The notes beneath the pieces are model-generated. The model had not been told where the DNA came from, searched no databases, and saw only the letters and a program-made list of their open reading frames with translations. Source: DATFES01 sp035457725 (lineage in GTDB: Bacteria; Pseudomonadota; Alphaproteobacteria; CACIAM-22H2). From it: DNA of 64,000 nt. The first letter of the stretch is position 1; the number at the start of each line of letters is the position of its first letter. Shown here one piece after another: positions 7,598-16,436 of this stretch. A program made the translations under genes and the position numbers. The stretch covers positions 1-64,000 of the forward strand of contig DATIBC010000023.1 in assembly GCA_035457725.1 (NCBI GenBank), given 5' to 3'.

Positions 7598-8682
7598 TTC
7601 AGGAACTCGGCCAACGCCGCGACGACGGCGCGCATTTCATGCTCGAGGCCGACGGTGATGCGTAGATGATTGGGCAGGCCGTAATTGGCAACCGCGCGCG
7701 GTATGATTCCGCGCGCATTAAGGAAGGCGTTGGCTGCTGCGGCGCTCTTGGGACCGGAGGCGGGAAATTCGACCAGCACGAAATTGCCGACGCTCGGCAC
7801 CACGTTCAAGCCGAGCGACGCCAGTTCTCCGGCAAGCCACGGCAACCACATGTCGTTATGGGCACGGCTTGCATCGCTGTGCGCCAGGTCGTCGAGCGCC
7901 GCGACGCCGGCGGCTTGCGCGGCGGAGCTGATGTTGAACGGCCCGCGGGTGCGATTGAGTACATCGGCCACCGCCACGGGACAATAGGCCCAGCCGAGCC
8001 TGAGGCCGCCGAGCGCGAAAATCTTCGAGAAAGTGCGCGTCATGACGACATTGTCGCGGGCCTCGACCAGCTCCTGACCCGACGAATAATCGTTGCGCGT
8101 CACGTATTCGGCATAAGCCGCGTCGATCACCAGCAGCGCGTGTGCCGGTAATCCGGCGCGCAGCCGCGCAAGCTCGCCCGGCGGGAGAAAAGTGCCGGTC
8201 GGATTGTTGGGATTGGCAAGGAAGCATAGCTTGGTTTTGTCGCTCGCGCTCGCCAGCAGCGAATCGACGTCGGCGCGATAGTCCTTCTCGCGCGCTTTCA
8301 CCGGCGTCGCTCCGGCGCTGAGCGCGGCGATCGGATACATGACGAAGCCGTATTCGCTGTACAGCACCTCGTCGCCGGGGCCGGCATAGGCGCGGGCGAG
8401 AAGCGCGATCAGTTCATCCGAACCGGCGCCACAGACGATGCGCGCCGCATCGAGGCCGAACCGTTTGGCGAGCGCCGCACGGAGCGCGACGGCGCCGCCG
8501 TCGGGATAGCGATGCAGTTGTCCGCTCAGTCCTTCGTAGGCCGCGATAGCGCGCGGACTGGGGCCGATCGCGCTTTCGTTCGAGGAAAGCTTGATCGGCT
8601 TGGCGTTGCCGGGCAGCGACGATTTACCGCCGACATAAGGCTCGATCGACAGGATTCCGGGTCGCGGTACGGGCGTGGTCAT
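7594..8682 (-). CDS. hisC: Histidinol-phosphate/aromatic aminotransferase
   Basis: The 362-residue class I/II PLP enzyme begins MTTPVPRPGILSIEPYVGG. It carries CGAGSDELI, LANPNNPTGTFLPP, VIDAAYAEYV and the PLP lysine in RTFSKIFALGGLRLGWAY. HisC proteins transaminate histidinol phosphate but also serve phenylpyruvate and hydroxyphenylpyruvate. The position between chorismate mutase and tyrA argues for the aromatic role. The ATG at 8682 gives the usual family length; an upstream in-frame start would add 24 arginine-rich residues and overlap the preceding gene. A second hisC-like gene lies at 57890-59038. Confidence 0.9.
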   Translation of the reverse strand: MTTPVPRPGILSIEPYVGGKSSLPGNAKPIKLSSNESAIGPSPRAIAAYEGLSGQLHRYPDGGAVALRAALAKRFGLDAARIVCGAGSDELIALLARAYAGPGDEVLYSEYGFVMYPIAALSAGATPVKAREKDYRADVDSLLASASDKTKLCFLANPNNPTGTFLPPGELARLRAGLPAHALLVIDAAYAEYVTRNDYSSGQELVEARDNVVMTRTFSKIFALGGLRLGWAYCPVAVADVLNRTRGPFNISSAAQAAGVAALDDLAHSDASRAHNDMWLPWLAGELASLGLNVVPSVGNFVLVEFPASGPKSAAAANAFLNARGIIPRAVANYGLPNHLRITVGLEHEMRAVVAALAEFLK

Positions 8683-8713
8683 GAGCGTCGAATCTACCGA
8701 TGCTCGCCGTCGC

Positions 8714-9580
8714 TCAACTCGCCGCTCGCGGCGGTGGCACCGCGTAGCCGCCAAGCGACCGCGCGCTGATCGCCCCCTCGCCGAGTTTGGCCACGAGGGC
8801 CGCGAGCGCCGGCGATCCGTCGCCGCAATAAGGGTCGACCTCGATGAGTTGCTGGCGCGGCGCTCCCGACGGAAGCTCCCGCGCCGCGCCGCCCGCGAAG
8901 CTGATCGGCCGTAAGCCGACCGCTTCGAGCGCCGCCGTCAACCGCGCCCGGCTCGCATCGCCGCTGATCTCGACCAAAAGGTATCCGCGATCTTCGCCGG
9001 TCGGCTCGAATGGCTGGCAGCCAACAACCAGCGCTTCGTCGCTCTCGCCATCCGGCGCGAACGGCAAGCGCGCCAGAATGTGCAAGGGGTTCGGGCGCTC
9101 ACCCGCCAGATGGCGCCACCAAGCGTCGCCATCCCCGTCGTCGTCGCCGGGAATCGGCACCACACCAACAAGCGCCAGCCCGTCGCTGACCGCGGCCAGG
9201 ACCGGCCCCACGGCAGGAAACGGCAGTAACGGGGTCATCGCGCCGAAGTGATCATGGGCCAGCCGTTCGCAGCCATTGCCGACCTTGGGCGCGACAACGG
9301 CGACCTTGAAGGGCGCCTGCAGGCGGACCGTCGCCGAAATGATTTCGCGCCATAACCCCGCGACGAAGCGCGGCGGCAGCCGGCCCGAGTGGCGGCGTAG
9401 CAGGCGGCGAATGATCAGCGCCTCGCGCCCCGGATGGTAGATCTGCGATCCGTTGTCGCCCTTGGCGGTCCGTACCCGATCGGCGAGCGCCGCGCGACGC
9501 AGCAGCAGATCGTGCATGGCGTCGTCGATCGCATCGATCTCGTGGCGAAGCGCGTCAAGAAGCTCGTCGGGGGAGGGCAT
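8714..9580 (-). CDS. Chorismate mutase with degenerate prephenate dehydratase-like and ACT-like C-terminus
   Basis: The 288-residue protein begins with an AroQ-type chorismate mutase domain of about 85 residues (LLDALRHEIDAIDDAMHDLL, AALADRV, HPGREALIIRRLL). The rest looks like a P-protein remnant. LARDHFG-like (LAHDHFG) and LVGVVPIPGD segments occur, then an ACT-like stretch YLLVEISGDASRARL and LIEVDPYCGDG. The TRF catalytic motif of prephenate dehydratase is not visible, so dehydratase activity is doubtful. The C-terminus may be regulatory. ATG 9580 begins just before the mutase helix. It leads the operon with hisC 31 bp downstream. Confidence 0.85.
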   Translation of the reverse strand: MPSPDELLDALRHEIDAIDDAMHDLLLRRAALADRVRTAKGDNGSQIYHPGREALIIRRLLRRHSGRLPPRFVAGLWREIISATVRLQAPFKVAVVAPKVGNGCERLAHDHFGAMTPLLPFPAVGPVLAAVSDGLALVGVVPIPGDDDGDGDAWWRHLAGERPNPLHILARLPFAPDGESDEALVVGCQPFEPTGEDRGYLLVEISGDASRARLTAALEAVGLRPISFAGGAARELPSGAPRQQLIEVDPYCGDGSPALAALVAKLGEGAISARSLGGYAVPPPRAAS

Positions 9581-9616
9581 GGCGGAGCGAGGAGAGCGCA
9601 AGGCGGATAAGCCATA

Positions 9617-9725
9617 CCGGCCTCGGCCGGCAAAATCAAAGCAAAACGCCGCCGCGGCGACGCGCTCGACGACGGGGCAACGGTCGGCCGACGCGGCCTT
9701 GCAACCCGGGCGGTGCTGATGCAAG
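9617..9725. other. metX/chorismate mutase divergent region with two stem-loops
   Basis: The 243-bp gap between the divergent genes holds a hairpin with perfect 6-bp arms (CCGGCC at 9617-9622, GGCCGG at 9625-9630) and a second pair, CTTGCA at 9698-9703 with TGCAAG at 9720-9725. A known SAM riboswitch class could not be recognised in the metX leader. The second pair is in the correct orientation to lie in the metX transcript if the promoter is further upstream. Confidence 0.3.
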
Positions 9726-9823
9726 TTTGCGGTCCGTTCGCGCCGGCCGACGACGGCCGGGTTGTCCTCATCGGGAGAATCCATCGCCGTGAGTCGCGCG
9801 GCCGACTAGGGCACCTGCGTCAC

Positions 9824-11011
9824 ATGAACACTCTGCCGCGCTCCGATACGATGCCAATCGACTCCGATGCCGCCGCGCGCGGGCGCGAAGGTCGACGACT
9901 CGAGATCCCGGCAAGCACGCCGCTACGCCTCGACTCCGGCGTGACGCTGGCGCCTTTTACCCTCGCCTACGAGACCTATGGCACGCTCAACAGCGCCAAA
10001 TCGAACGCCATTCTCGCTTGCCATGCGCTGAGCGGCGACCAGTTCGTGACTGGCGTTCATCCGATCACCGGCAAGCCCGGCTGGTGGGAAACCACGGTCG
10101 GACCGGGCCTCGTCCTCGACACCGACCGCTATTTCATCATCTGCGCCAACGTGCTCGGCGGCTGCATGGGGACGACCGGGCCGCGCGAGATCAACCCGGC
10201 GACCGGCGAGCCGTGGGGCCTCGCGTTTCCGGTGATCACCATCGCCGATATGGTGCGCGCCCAAAAGCTGCTGATCGACCACCTCGGAATCGAGAAACTT
10301 TTTTGCGTCATCGGCGGTTCGATGGGCGGAATGCAGGTGCTGCAGTGGGCCGCCGCATACCCGGAACGCGTGTTCAGCGCCGTGCCGATCGCCACCGCGG
10401 CGCGCCATTCGGCGCAGAATATCGCCTTTCATGAAGTCGGCCGCCAGGCGATCATGGCCGACCCGGATTGGCGCGGCGGCGACTATCAGTTGCACGGCGT
10501 GCGGCCGCAGCGCGGCTTGGCGGTGGCGCGGATGGCGGCGCACATCACCTATTTGTCGGAAGCGGCGCTCCATCGCAAGTTCGGCCGCAGCCTGCAAGAT
10601 CGCAAGCAACTCTCCTTCGGCTTCGATGCCGATTTCCAGGTCGAGAGCTATTTGCGCCACCAGGGCTCGGCCTTCGTCGAGCGCTTCGACGCCAATTCCT
10701 ATCTCTACATCACCCGGGCTTGCGACTATTTCGATCTCGCGGCGGAATACGACGGCGCGCTCGCCAACGCCTTTCGCGGCACCAAGACGCGCTTCTGCCT
10801 TATCTCCTTCACCTCCGACTGGCTCTATCCCACCGCCGAAAGCCGCGCAATCATGCACGCGCTAAACGCCGTCGCCGCCAACGTCAGTTTCGTCCAGATC
10901 GAGACCGACAAAGGCCACGACGCCTTCTTGCTCGACGAGCCGGAGTTTTTCGCCACTCTTTCCGGCTTCCTTCGCGGCGCCGCCGAGCATCGAGGCCTCG
11001 AGCGTCCATGA
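9824..11011 (+). CDS. metX: Homoserine O-acetyltransferase
   Basis: The 395-residue alpha/beta hydrolase-fold enzyme transfers an acyl group from acyl-CoA to homoserine, the first step of methionine synthesis. Diagnostic blocks are FTLAYETYGTLN, ILACHALSGD, and the nucleophile elbow VIGGSMGGMQVLQWA with the catalytic serine. The late TSDWLYP aspartate and KGHDAFL histidine complete the triad. Acetyl versus succinyl specificity is not certain, but MetX with adjacent MetW is the alphaproteobacterial pattern. The ATG at 9824 was chosen; ATG 9851 is also possible. The stop overlaps metW as ATGA. Confidence 0.93.
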   Translation: MNTLPRSDTMPIDSDAAARGREGRRLEIPASTPLRLDSGVTLAPFTLAYETYGTLNSAKSNAILACHALSGDQFVTGVHPITGKPGWWETTVGPGLVLDTDRYFIICANVLGGCMGTTGPREINPATGEPWGLAFPVITIADMVRAQKLLIDHLGIEKLFCVIGGSMGGMQVLQWAAAYPERVFSAVPIATAARHSAQNIAFHEVGRQAIMADPDWRGGDYQLHGVRPQRGLAVARMAAHITYLSEAALHRKFGRSLQDRKQLSFGFDADFQVESYLRHQGSAFVERFDANSYLYITRACDYFDLAAEYDGALANAFRGTKTRFCLISFTSDWLYPTAESRAIMHALNAVAANVSFVQIETDKGHDAFLLDEPEFFATLSGFLRGAAEHRGLERP

Positions 11012-11673
11012 ACCCTAACGCGACGGCGCGCGACGCGCGCCGGTCGATCCGCGTCGACCTGCAAATCATCGCCGACAACATCCGCCAGGGAACGCGGGTG
11101 CTCGACGTCGGTTGCGGCGAAGGCGAACTGCTCGAATACCTAAACGATTTCAAACAGGTAGACGCCCGCGGCATCGAGCTTTCGCAGGCCGGCGTGAACG
11201 CCTGCGTGTCGCACGGGCTGTCGGTCATACAAGGCGACGCCGACACCGATCTCAAGGATTATCCGTCCGATTCGTTCGACTACGTCATCCTGTCGCAAAC
11301 CCTGCAGGCGGTGTTCGATCCTGCCGGCGTGCTGCGCCAATTGGTCCGCATCGGCAAGCGCGCCATCGTATCGTTTCCCAATTTCGGCGTCTGGCACATT
11401 CGGCTGAAGCTGCTGGCGCAGGGCCGCATGCCGGTGACCGATTCGCTCGTCCACGCTTGGTACGAGACGCCGAATATCCACCTCTGCACCATCCTCGACT
11501 TCGTCGAACTCTGTCGCGTGCTCGACATCACGATCGAGGAAGGGATGGTGCTCGACGCCAAAGGCCGGCCGCGCGCCCTTCGCGCACCGGGGTTTCTCGC
11601 CAACTTGCTCGGCGAGCAGGGGCTTTTCGTCTTGAAGCGCGCGGCGGCGGACACGGCTGGTAACGCGGATTGA
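11008..11673 (+). CDS. metW: Methionine biosynthesis protein MetW
   Basis: The 221-residue protein has a methyltransferase-like fold, with LDVGCGEGELLEYL near residue 32 and DYVILSQTLQAV and FPNFGVWHIRLKLL downstream, all typical of MetW. MetW acts with MetX in many proteobacteria and is needed for efficient homoserine acylation; a methyl-transfer reaction has not been established. The ATG overlaps the metX TGA by the ATGA arrangement, so the two are translationally coupled. It ends 11 bp from the convergent methyltransferase gene, leaving no room for a conventional terminator. Confidence 0.93.
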   Translation: MNPNATARDARRSIRVDLQIIADNIRQGTRVLDVGCGEGELLEYLNDFKQVDARGIELSQAGVNACVSHGLSVIQGDADTDLKDYPSDSFDYVILSQTLQAVFDPAGVLRQLVRIGKRAIVSFPNFGVWHIRLKLLAQGRMPVTDSLVHAWYETPNIHLCTILDFVELCRVLDITIEEGMVLDAKGRPRALRAPGFLANLLGEQGLFVLKRAAADTAGNAD

Positions 11674-11684
11674 GTCGCGCCGGC

Positions 11685-12419
11685 CTAGCGGCCCTGATAG
11701 TTCGCCGCCTGCGGCACCGGCAGCGCCCGCAGGCGCTTTCTCGGCGCCGCCCGCACCAAGGTCGGCGCGTAGAGCTGCTTCGACGCCTCGACGATGACCA
11801 CGCCGGCGAACCGCGGGAAAAGCCGCGCCCCGACCCGCTCCCACGCGCCGGCCGAAGTCAGCAGCACGCGCGAGGCAAAGGGCGGCATGAACAAAGCCGA
11901 GCGGGTGGCAAGCGGCGTGAACAGATTGTCGCGCAACAGGCGCGATAGCTGGTTCGCCGTGTAAGGATGGCCGTAGCCGAAGGGAGTGCGGTCGAGCCGC
12001 GCCCACAGTCCGCGCCGGTTTGGAGCGACGATCAGCAAGCGCCCACCGCCCGCCATCACCCGCCAGATTTCACGCAAAAATGGGCGCAACTGCTCGGCGT
12101 GCTCCAACGCGTGCACCAGGATCACCCGGTCGACCGACATGTCGGTGAGCGGTAGATCGGATTCTTCGACCAAGCTCGTTGTGTTGGGACCTTCGGGCGG
12201 CCAGTGCAGCACCCCCTGGGGCGCCGGCATGAAAGCCAGTACGCGTTCCGCCTCGCCGAGATAGGAACGAAGGTAGGGCGTCGCATAACCGAGCCCGAGC
12301 ACGCGCTGGGCGCTGAGATCGGGCCAGATTTGGCGGACATGGCGGCGAATCGTCCGCCGCGTCGCGTGGCCCAGCGCCGAATCGTAGAAATCGCGCAGAT
12401 CGATGACGTCGGCCACCAT
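11685..12419 (-). CDS. Class I SAM-dependent methyltransferase
   Basis: The 244-residue protein has a Methyltransf_11-type core. Motif I is unusual: VLGLGYATPYLRSYL replaces the common G-x-G-x-G. The motif IV region is DRVILVHALEHAEQ, followed by REIWRVMAGGGRLLIVAPN. A basic C-terminal tail ends the protein. Homologous genes are common beside gloB in alphaproteobacteria, and gloB lies 2 kb away here. The substrate is unknown. It reads divergently from the antiporter gene. Confidence 0.8.
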   Translation of the reverse strand: MVADVIDLRDFYDSALGHATRRTIRRHVRQIWPDLSAQRVLGLGYATPYLRSYLGEAERVLAFMPAPQGVLHWPPEGPNTTSLVEESDLPLTDMSVDRVILVHALEHAEQLRPFLREIWRVMAGGGRLLIVAPNRRGLWARLDRTPFGYGHPYTANQLSRLLRDNLFTPLATRSALFMPPFASRVLLTSAGAWERVGARLFPRFAGVVIVEASKQLYAPTLVRAAPRKRLRALPVPQAANYQGR

Positions 12420-12567
12420 CGCAGTCGGGTTCCGCGTTGAAGGCTAAATGCTTGATCGACGGAATAGTTTAGCACAACCGGGTCCGCCGCTAGGGCATTG
12501 CATGAGACTCGGCTAAAGTGCCGCGTCGCGCCGATGGCCGCGGCGAAACACGAAGGAAGCCGGGTAC

Positions 12568-14349
12568 GTGGAGCTGATCAATCAGATCATTCTCATCGGC
12601 GCGCTGCTGATCGCGCTCAGCATCCTCGCTGGGATGTTCTCCTCGCGCATCGGCGCGCCGTTGCTGCTGGTTTTCCTCGGCCTCGGAATGCTGGCCGGCG
12701 AGGATGGGCCGGGCGGCATCGAGTTCAACGATTTCAGCCTCACCTTCCTCGTCGGCAGCGTGGCGCTGGCCATAATCCTGTTCGATGGCGGGCTGCGCAC
12801 GCCGCGCTCGGTGTTCCGAATCGCCATGTGGCCGGCGCTTAGTCTGGCGACGGTTGGCGTCATCGTGACCGCCGTGATCGCCGGCGCGGCGGCGGTCGTG
12901 GCGCTCGGCCTCAGCCCACTTGAAGGATTACTGGTCGGCGCCACCGTCGGATCGACCGATGCTGCGGCGGTGTTCCTCCTCTTGCACACCCGCGGGACGG
13001 AAATCCGCAAGCGGGTGAGCGCCACGCTCGAGGTGGAATCGGGCGCTAACGACCCGATGGCGGTATTCCTTACGATCCTCTGCGTCGAGTTGATCGCGCA
13101 TCCGAAGACAGAAGTGTCATGGGAGGTGATCGTATTCTTCGTCCAGCAGATGGGCGGCGGCGCGATCATCGGCGCGGCGGGCGGGTTCTTCCTGCTGTGG
13201 CTCATCAACCGCGTCCTGATCGCCGCCAGTCTCTATCCAATCCTCGCTGCCGCGATGGCGCTCAGCATCTACTCGGGCGCCCAACTCGTCGAGGCCAGCG
13301 GCTTCCTCGCCGTCTATCTTGCGGGACTCGTGCTCGGCAATCACCGCCATCGCGCGCAACAGGTCATCAGCCGGTTTCATGACGGTCTCGCCTGGCTGTC
13401 GCAAATCGTCATGTTCTTGATGCTTGGTCTGTTGGTAACGCCGACGAGCCTGGGGGCCGATCTTTTCGGAGCGCTGATCATCGCCGCGGCGCTGATCTTT
13501 ATCGCTCGGCCGGTGGCGGTGTGGCTTTCGCTCTTTCCATTCAAGTTTGACTGGCAGGAGCGCGCCTTCATTGCCTGGGTCGGATTGCGCGGCGCGGTGC
13601 CGATCTTCCTCGCTTCGATTCCGCTGATCTCAGGGCTGCCGAACGCATTGCTTTATTTCAAGGTCGCTTTCGTCGTCGTCCTCGCTTCGCTGCTGATCCA
13701 GGGCTGGACGGTAACCCGCGCAGCGCGCTTCCTCGGCCTCGAGTTGCCGCCGCCGCCCGAGCCGATCGAGCGACGCGAAATCGAGCTGTCGCCGACCTCC
13801 GACCGCGAGGCGGCGAGCTGGCGCGTCGCGCTGGGCAGTCCGGCGCTTAAGCATCTCTATCCGAATCTGCCGCTGCCCAAGCGCACGCGCATCATAGCCG
13901 TCATTCGCGACGGCACGGTGATGAACCGGCAGTCCCTCGAAAAGCTCGAGCCCGACGACTACGTGATCGCGCTGGCGCCGCCCGAGCACGTCATCACGCT
14001 CGATACGCTGTTCTCGACCGAGCAAATCCCGCGGCCAGAGGGGGGGCCCGATCTCGGCGAGTTCGTCTTCACCGCCGAGGTGCGGCTCGGCGCGCTGTGC
14101 GCCATGTACGGCGTACCGTTCGAGCCTCTCGACCGCGACAAGACACTCGCCGATTTCATGAACCAGCGCCTCGAGGGCGCGATCGCCGTCGGCGAGCGGG
14201 TCAAGATCGGCGATATCGAGCTTATCGTCCGCGAGACGACCCGCGACAAGATCGCCAAGGTCGGCCTCGAGATCGAACCCGCCGCAGAACGTACGCCGAT
14301 CATGCGACTTTGGCGCCGCTTGCGCGGCTATATGCCCGAGAGGACCTGA
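12568..14349 (+). CDS. K+/H+ antiporter, CPA1/NhaP2 (CvrA) family
   Basis: The 593-residue protein begins at a GTG behind a GAAGGA ribosome site. Residues 1 to about 390 form roughly twelve membrane helices of the Na+/H+ exchanger fold, including LVGATVGSTDAAAVFLLL and VGLRGAVPIFLA. The cytoplasmic end holds a TrkA-C/RCK-C-like segment (TRIIAVIRDGTVM, DDYVIALAPPEHV). It is followed by a CorC/HlyC-type domain ending near EIEP. This domain order is that of the CvrA/NhaP2 potassium/proton antiporters used in volume and pH control. gloB and a GST follow on the same strand, which hints at an electrophile or osmotic stress role. Confidence 0.9.
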   Translation: MELINQIILIGALLIALSILAGMFSSRIGAPLLLVFLGLGMLAGEDGPGGIEFNDFSLTFLVGSVALAIILFDGGLRTPRSVFRIAMWPALSLATVGVIVTAVIAGAAAVVALGLSPLEGLLVGATVGSTDAAAVFLLLHTRGTEIRKRVSATLEVESGANDPMAVFLTILCVELIAHPKTEVSWEVIVFFVQQMGGGAIIGAAGGFFLLWLINRVLIAASLYPILAAAMALSIYSGAQLVEASGFLAVYLAGLVLGNHRHRAQQVISRFHDGLAWLSQIVMFLMLGLLVTPTSLGADLFGALIIAAALIFIARPVAVWLSLFPFKFDWQERAFIAWVGLRGAVPIFLASIPLISGLPNALLYFKVAFVVVLASLLIQGWTVTRAARFLGLELPPPPEPIERREIELSPTSDREAASWRVALGSPALKHLYPNLPLPKRTRIIAVIRDGTVMNRQSLEKLEPDDYVIALAPPEHVITLDTLFSTEQIPRPEGGPDLGEFVFTAEVRLGALCAMYGVPFEPLDRDKTLADFMNQRLEGAIAVGERVKIGDIELIVRETTRDKIAKVGLEIEPAAERTPIMRLWRRLRGYMPERT

Positions 14350-14359
14350 GGAGAGGAAG

Positions 14360-14380
14360 CCCTCGGACCGCGACCGAGGG
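14360..14380 (+). terminator. Weak stem-loop after the antiporter gene
   Basis: CCCTCGG at 14360-14366 pairs perfectly with CCGAGGG at 14374-14380 across a 7-base loop, 11 bases after the antiporter stop. No T-run follows, so intrinsic termination is doubtful. Confidence 0.3.
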
Positions 14381-14487
14381 TGACGCGTTTCCTGGTGGCA
14401 TTCGACGCATGACAGAGCTTGCGGACGATCGTGCGAAAGCGAAGATCGGCCCTTCCCTCGCTTGGCCTGACGCGGTAAACCACCCCC

Positions 14488-15255
14488 ATGACGCTTGAAA
14501 TTCAGCCCGTGCCCTGCCTGACCGACAATTACGCCTGGCTGCTGCGCGAACCGTCGAGCGGGGCGGTGGCGATCGTCGACCCGTCGGAATCGCGGCCGGT
14601 GATCGCGCGCCTCGACGCGCTCGGCTGGCGGCTCAGCCATATCCTTAACACGCATCACCATCCCGACCATGTCGGCGGCAACCTCGAGCTCAAGGCGCGC
14701 TACGAGGCGACAATTGTCGGGCCGCGCGCCGATCGCGCGCGCATTCCAGGAATCGATGTCGATGTCGCCGAAGGAGAGATCTATGCGCTAGGCGCGGCCA
14801 AGGCGCAGATATTCGATATCCCCGGGCACACGCGCGGGCATATCGCGTTCTGGTTCGTCGATTCGAGTGCTCTTTTTTGCGGCGATACCTTGTTCCTGAT
14901 GGGCTGCGGTCGCCTGTTCGAGGGCACGCCGGCACAAATGTGGAATTCGCTCTCGAAGCTCCGGCGCTTACCCGACGATACGCGCGTCTATTGCGGACAC
15001 GAGTACACGCAGTCGAACGCGCGCTTCGCGCTGAGCATCGATCCGACCAACGCGACGCTGCGCGCCCGCGCGGGCGAAGTGGCGCGGTTGAGGGACGCGG
15101 GCGCGCCAACGGTTCCAGGCACGCTCGGCGAGGAACGGGCGACCAATCCCTTCCTGCGCGCCGACGCGCCGGAACTCGCCGCGGCGGTCGGTCGTCCGGC
15201 CAACGATCCCATCTCCGTGTTCGCCGAAATCCGCGCTCGCAAGGATCGATTCTAG
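14488..15255 (+). CDS. gloB: Hydroxyacylglutathione hydrolase (glyoxalase II)
   Basis: The 255-residue metallo-beta-lactamase-fold enzyme hydrolyses S-lactoylglutathione to lactate and glutathione in the cytoplasm. The binuclear metal motif is THHHPDHVGG near residue 55. The second ligand block is IPGHTRGHIAFW, the third is FCGDTLFLMGCGRLFEGT, and the C-terminal substrate-binding part contains YCGHEYTQSNARFAL. Length and motifs are standard. A GST follows after 27 bp on the same strand, giving a glutathione-based detoxification pair. Confidence 0.94.
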   Translation: MTLEIQPVPCLTDNYAWLLREPSSGAVAIVDPSESRPVIARLDALGWRLSHILNTHHHPDHVGGNLELKARYEATIVGPRADRARIPGIDVDVAEGEIYALGAAKAQIFDIPGHTRGHIAFWFVDSSALFCGDTLFLMGCGRLFEGTPAQMWNSLSKLRRLPDDTRVYCGHEYTQSNARFALSIDPTNATLRARAGEVARLRDAGAPTVPGTLGEERATNPFLRADAPELAAAVGRPANDPISVFAEIRARKDRF

Positions 15256-15282
15256 AACGATCGTCCGAGGAACGCCCGATAC

Positions 15283-15894
15283 ATGAAGCTCTATTTTTCC
15301 GCCGCCTCGCCGTATGTCCGGAAGGTGCGGGTGACGGCCATCGAGACCGGGCTCGACGCCAAGATCGAGCTCGCGCCGATCACCGTCGACCCAACCAAGC
15401 CCGACCCGTCCTATGGCGCGGAGAATCCGCTCTACAAGGTGCCCACGCTTGTGACCGATGGCGGCGAAGTCCTCTACGATTCGCCGGTTATTTGCGCCTA
15501 TCTGGACTCGCTCCACGACGGCGCGAAGCTGATTCCGCCGTCGGGAGGCGCCCGCTGGCAGGCGCTACGCCTCGAGGCGCTCGCCGACGGCATGATCGAG
15601 GCCGGGCTATCGATCCGCTACGAACTGCTGTTGCGGCCGGAGGACAAGCGGTCGGCCGCGTGGATGGCCGGCCAAGCCGCAAAGGTCAACACCGGGCTCG
15701 ATTCGCTCGAGCGCGATATCGAGCAGCTCGCCGGGCCGCTTACTATGGGGCAGATCGCCGTCGCCTGCGCGATCGGTTGGCTCGACTTCCGCAAGCCGGT
15801 CGGCGATCCACTCGATAAACGGCCCAATCTGGCGTCGTGGTACCGCCAGTTCCTCAAGCGGCCGTCGATGGCGGCGACCATGCCGCAGGGATGA
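15283..15894 (+). CDS. Glutathione S-transferase family protein
   Basis: The 203-residue protein has a thioredoxin-like N-terminal domain (MKLYFSAASPYVRKVRVTAI) with a candidate catalytic serine. It contains NPLYKVPTLV, whose cis-proline helps bind glutathione, and a helical C-terminal domain with GQIAVACAIGWLDFR. It probably conjugates or reduces electrophiles with glutathione. The stop is overlapped by the next gene's ATG (ATGA), and gloB lies upstream, so the three form an operon. Confidence 0.9.
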   Translation: MKLYFSAASPYVRKVRVTAIETGLDAKIELAPITVDPTKPDPSYGAENPLYKVPTLVTDGGEVLYDSPVICAYLDSLHDGAKLIPPSGGARWQALRLEALADGMIEAGLSIRYELLLRPEDKRSAAWMAGQAAKVNTGLDSLERDIEQLAGPLTMGQIAVACAIGWLDFRKPVGDPLDKRPNLASWYRQFLKRPSMAATMPQG

Positions 15895-16352
15895 GCGGCG
15901 GCGCGCACGCGATCGTCACGGCCAAGGACGTTATCGCGCGCCTGGATCTCCGACCGCACCCCGAAGGCGGCCATTATCGCGAGACGTTCCGCGACGCACC
16001 GCAAGATGGCGGCCGCGGCGCGATCACCGCCATTTATTATCTTCTCGCCGCCGGCGAACGGTCGCACTGGCATCGCATCGATGCCGTCGAGATCTGGCAT
16101 TACTATGCCGGAGCGCCCCTCGAGCTGGCGCTGTCGGCCGACGGCGAGTCGACGACATTGCATACGCTCAGCGCCGATCTCGCCTCAGGCGCGCGTCCGC
16201 AACTCGTCGTTCCAAAGGGGTGTTGGCAATCGGCGCGGAGTCTCGGCGCCTGGACTCTCGTCGGCTGCACGGTCGCTCCCGCCTTCGCGTTCCAGGGCTT
16301 CGAGCTGGCTCCGCGCGAATGGTCGCCTGGCGCGGCGCAGGGCGGCGGCTGA
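15891..16352 (+). CDS. DUF985 cupin-domain protein
   Basis: The 153-residue protein is a DUF985 cupin: LRPHPEGGHYRETFR near the N-terminus, then the histidine-bearing HWHRIDAVEIWHYYAG and QLVVPKGCWQSAR. The start at 15891 overlaps the GST stop as ATGA. DUF985 cupins are compact double-stranded beta-helix proteins; some bind metals or sugars, but the reaction of this one is unknown. Its operon partners are gloB and a GST. Confidence 0.85.
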   Translation: MSGGAHAIVTAKDVIARLDLRPHPEGGHYRETFRDAPQDGGRGAITAIYYLLAAGERSHWHRIDAVEIWHYYAGAPLELALSADGESTTLHTLSADLASGARPQLVVPKGCWQSARSLGAWTLVGCTVAPAFAFQGFELAPREWSPGAAQGGG

Positions 16353-16436
16353 ACAAGCGGGCCGTTCGCGCCGACCGAGCGGGTCGTGTCGTCGATCTCC
16401 TTTTCGATTTCGGAGCTGAGCGCCTTTACGGCGCGC

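Noticed and set aside
9581..9823. A SAM riboswitch in the metX leader
   Set aside because: Two stem-loops are visible, but the conserved cores of the known alphaproteobacterial SAM classes were not found; a covariance search would be decisive.
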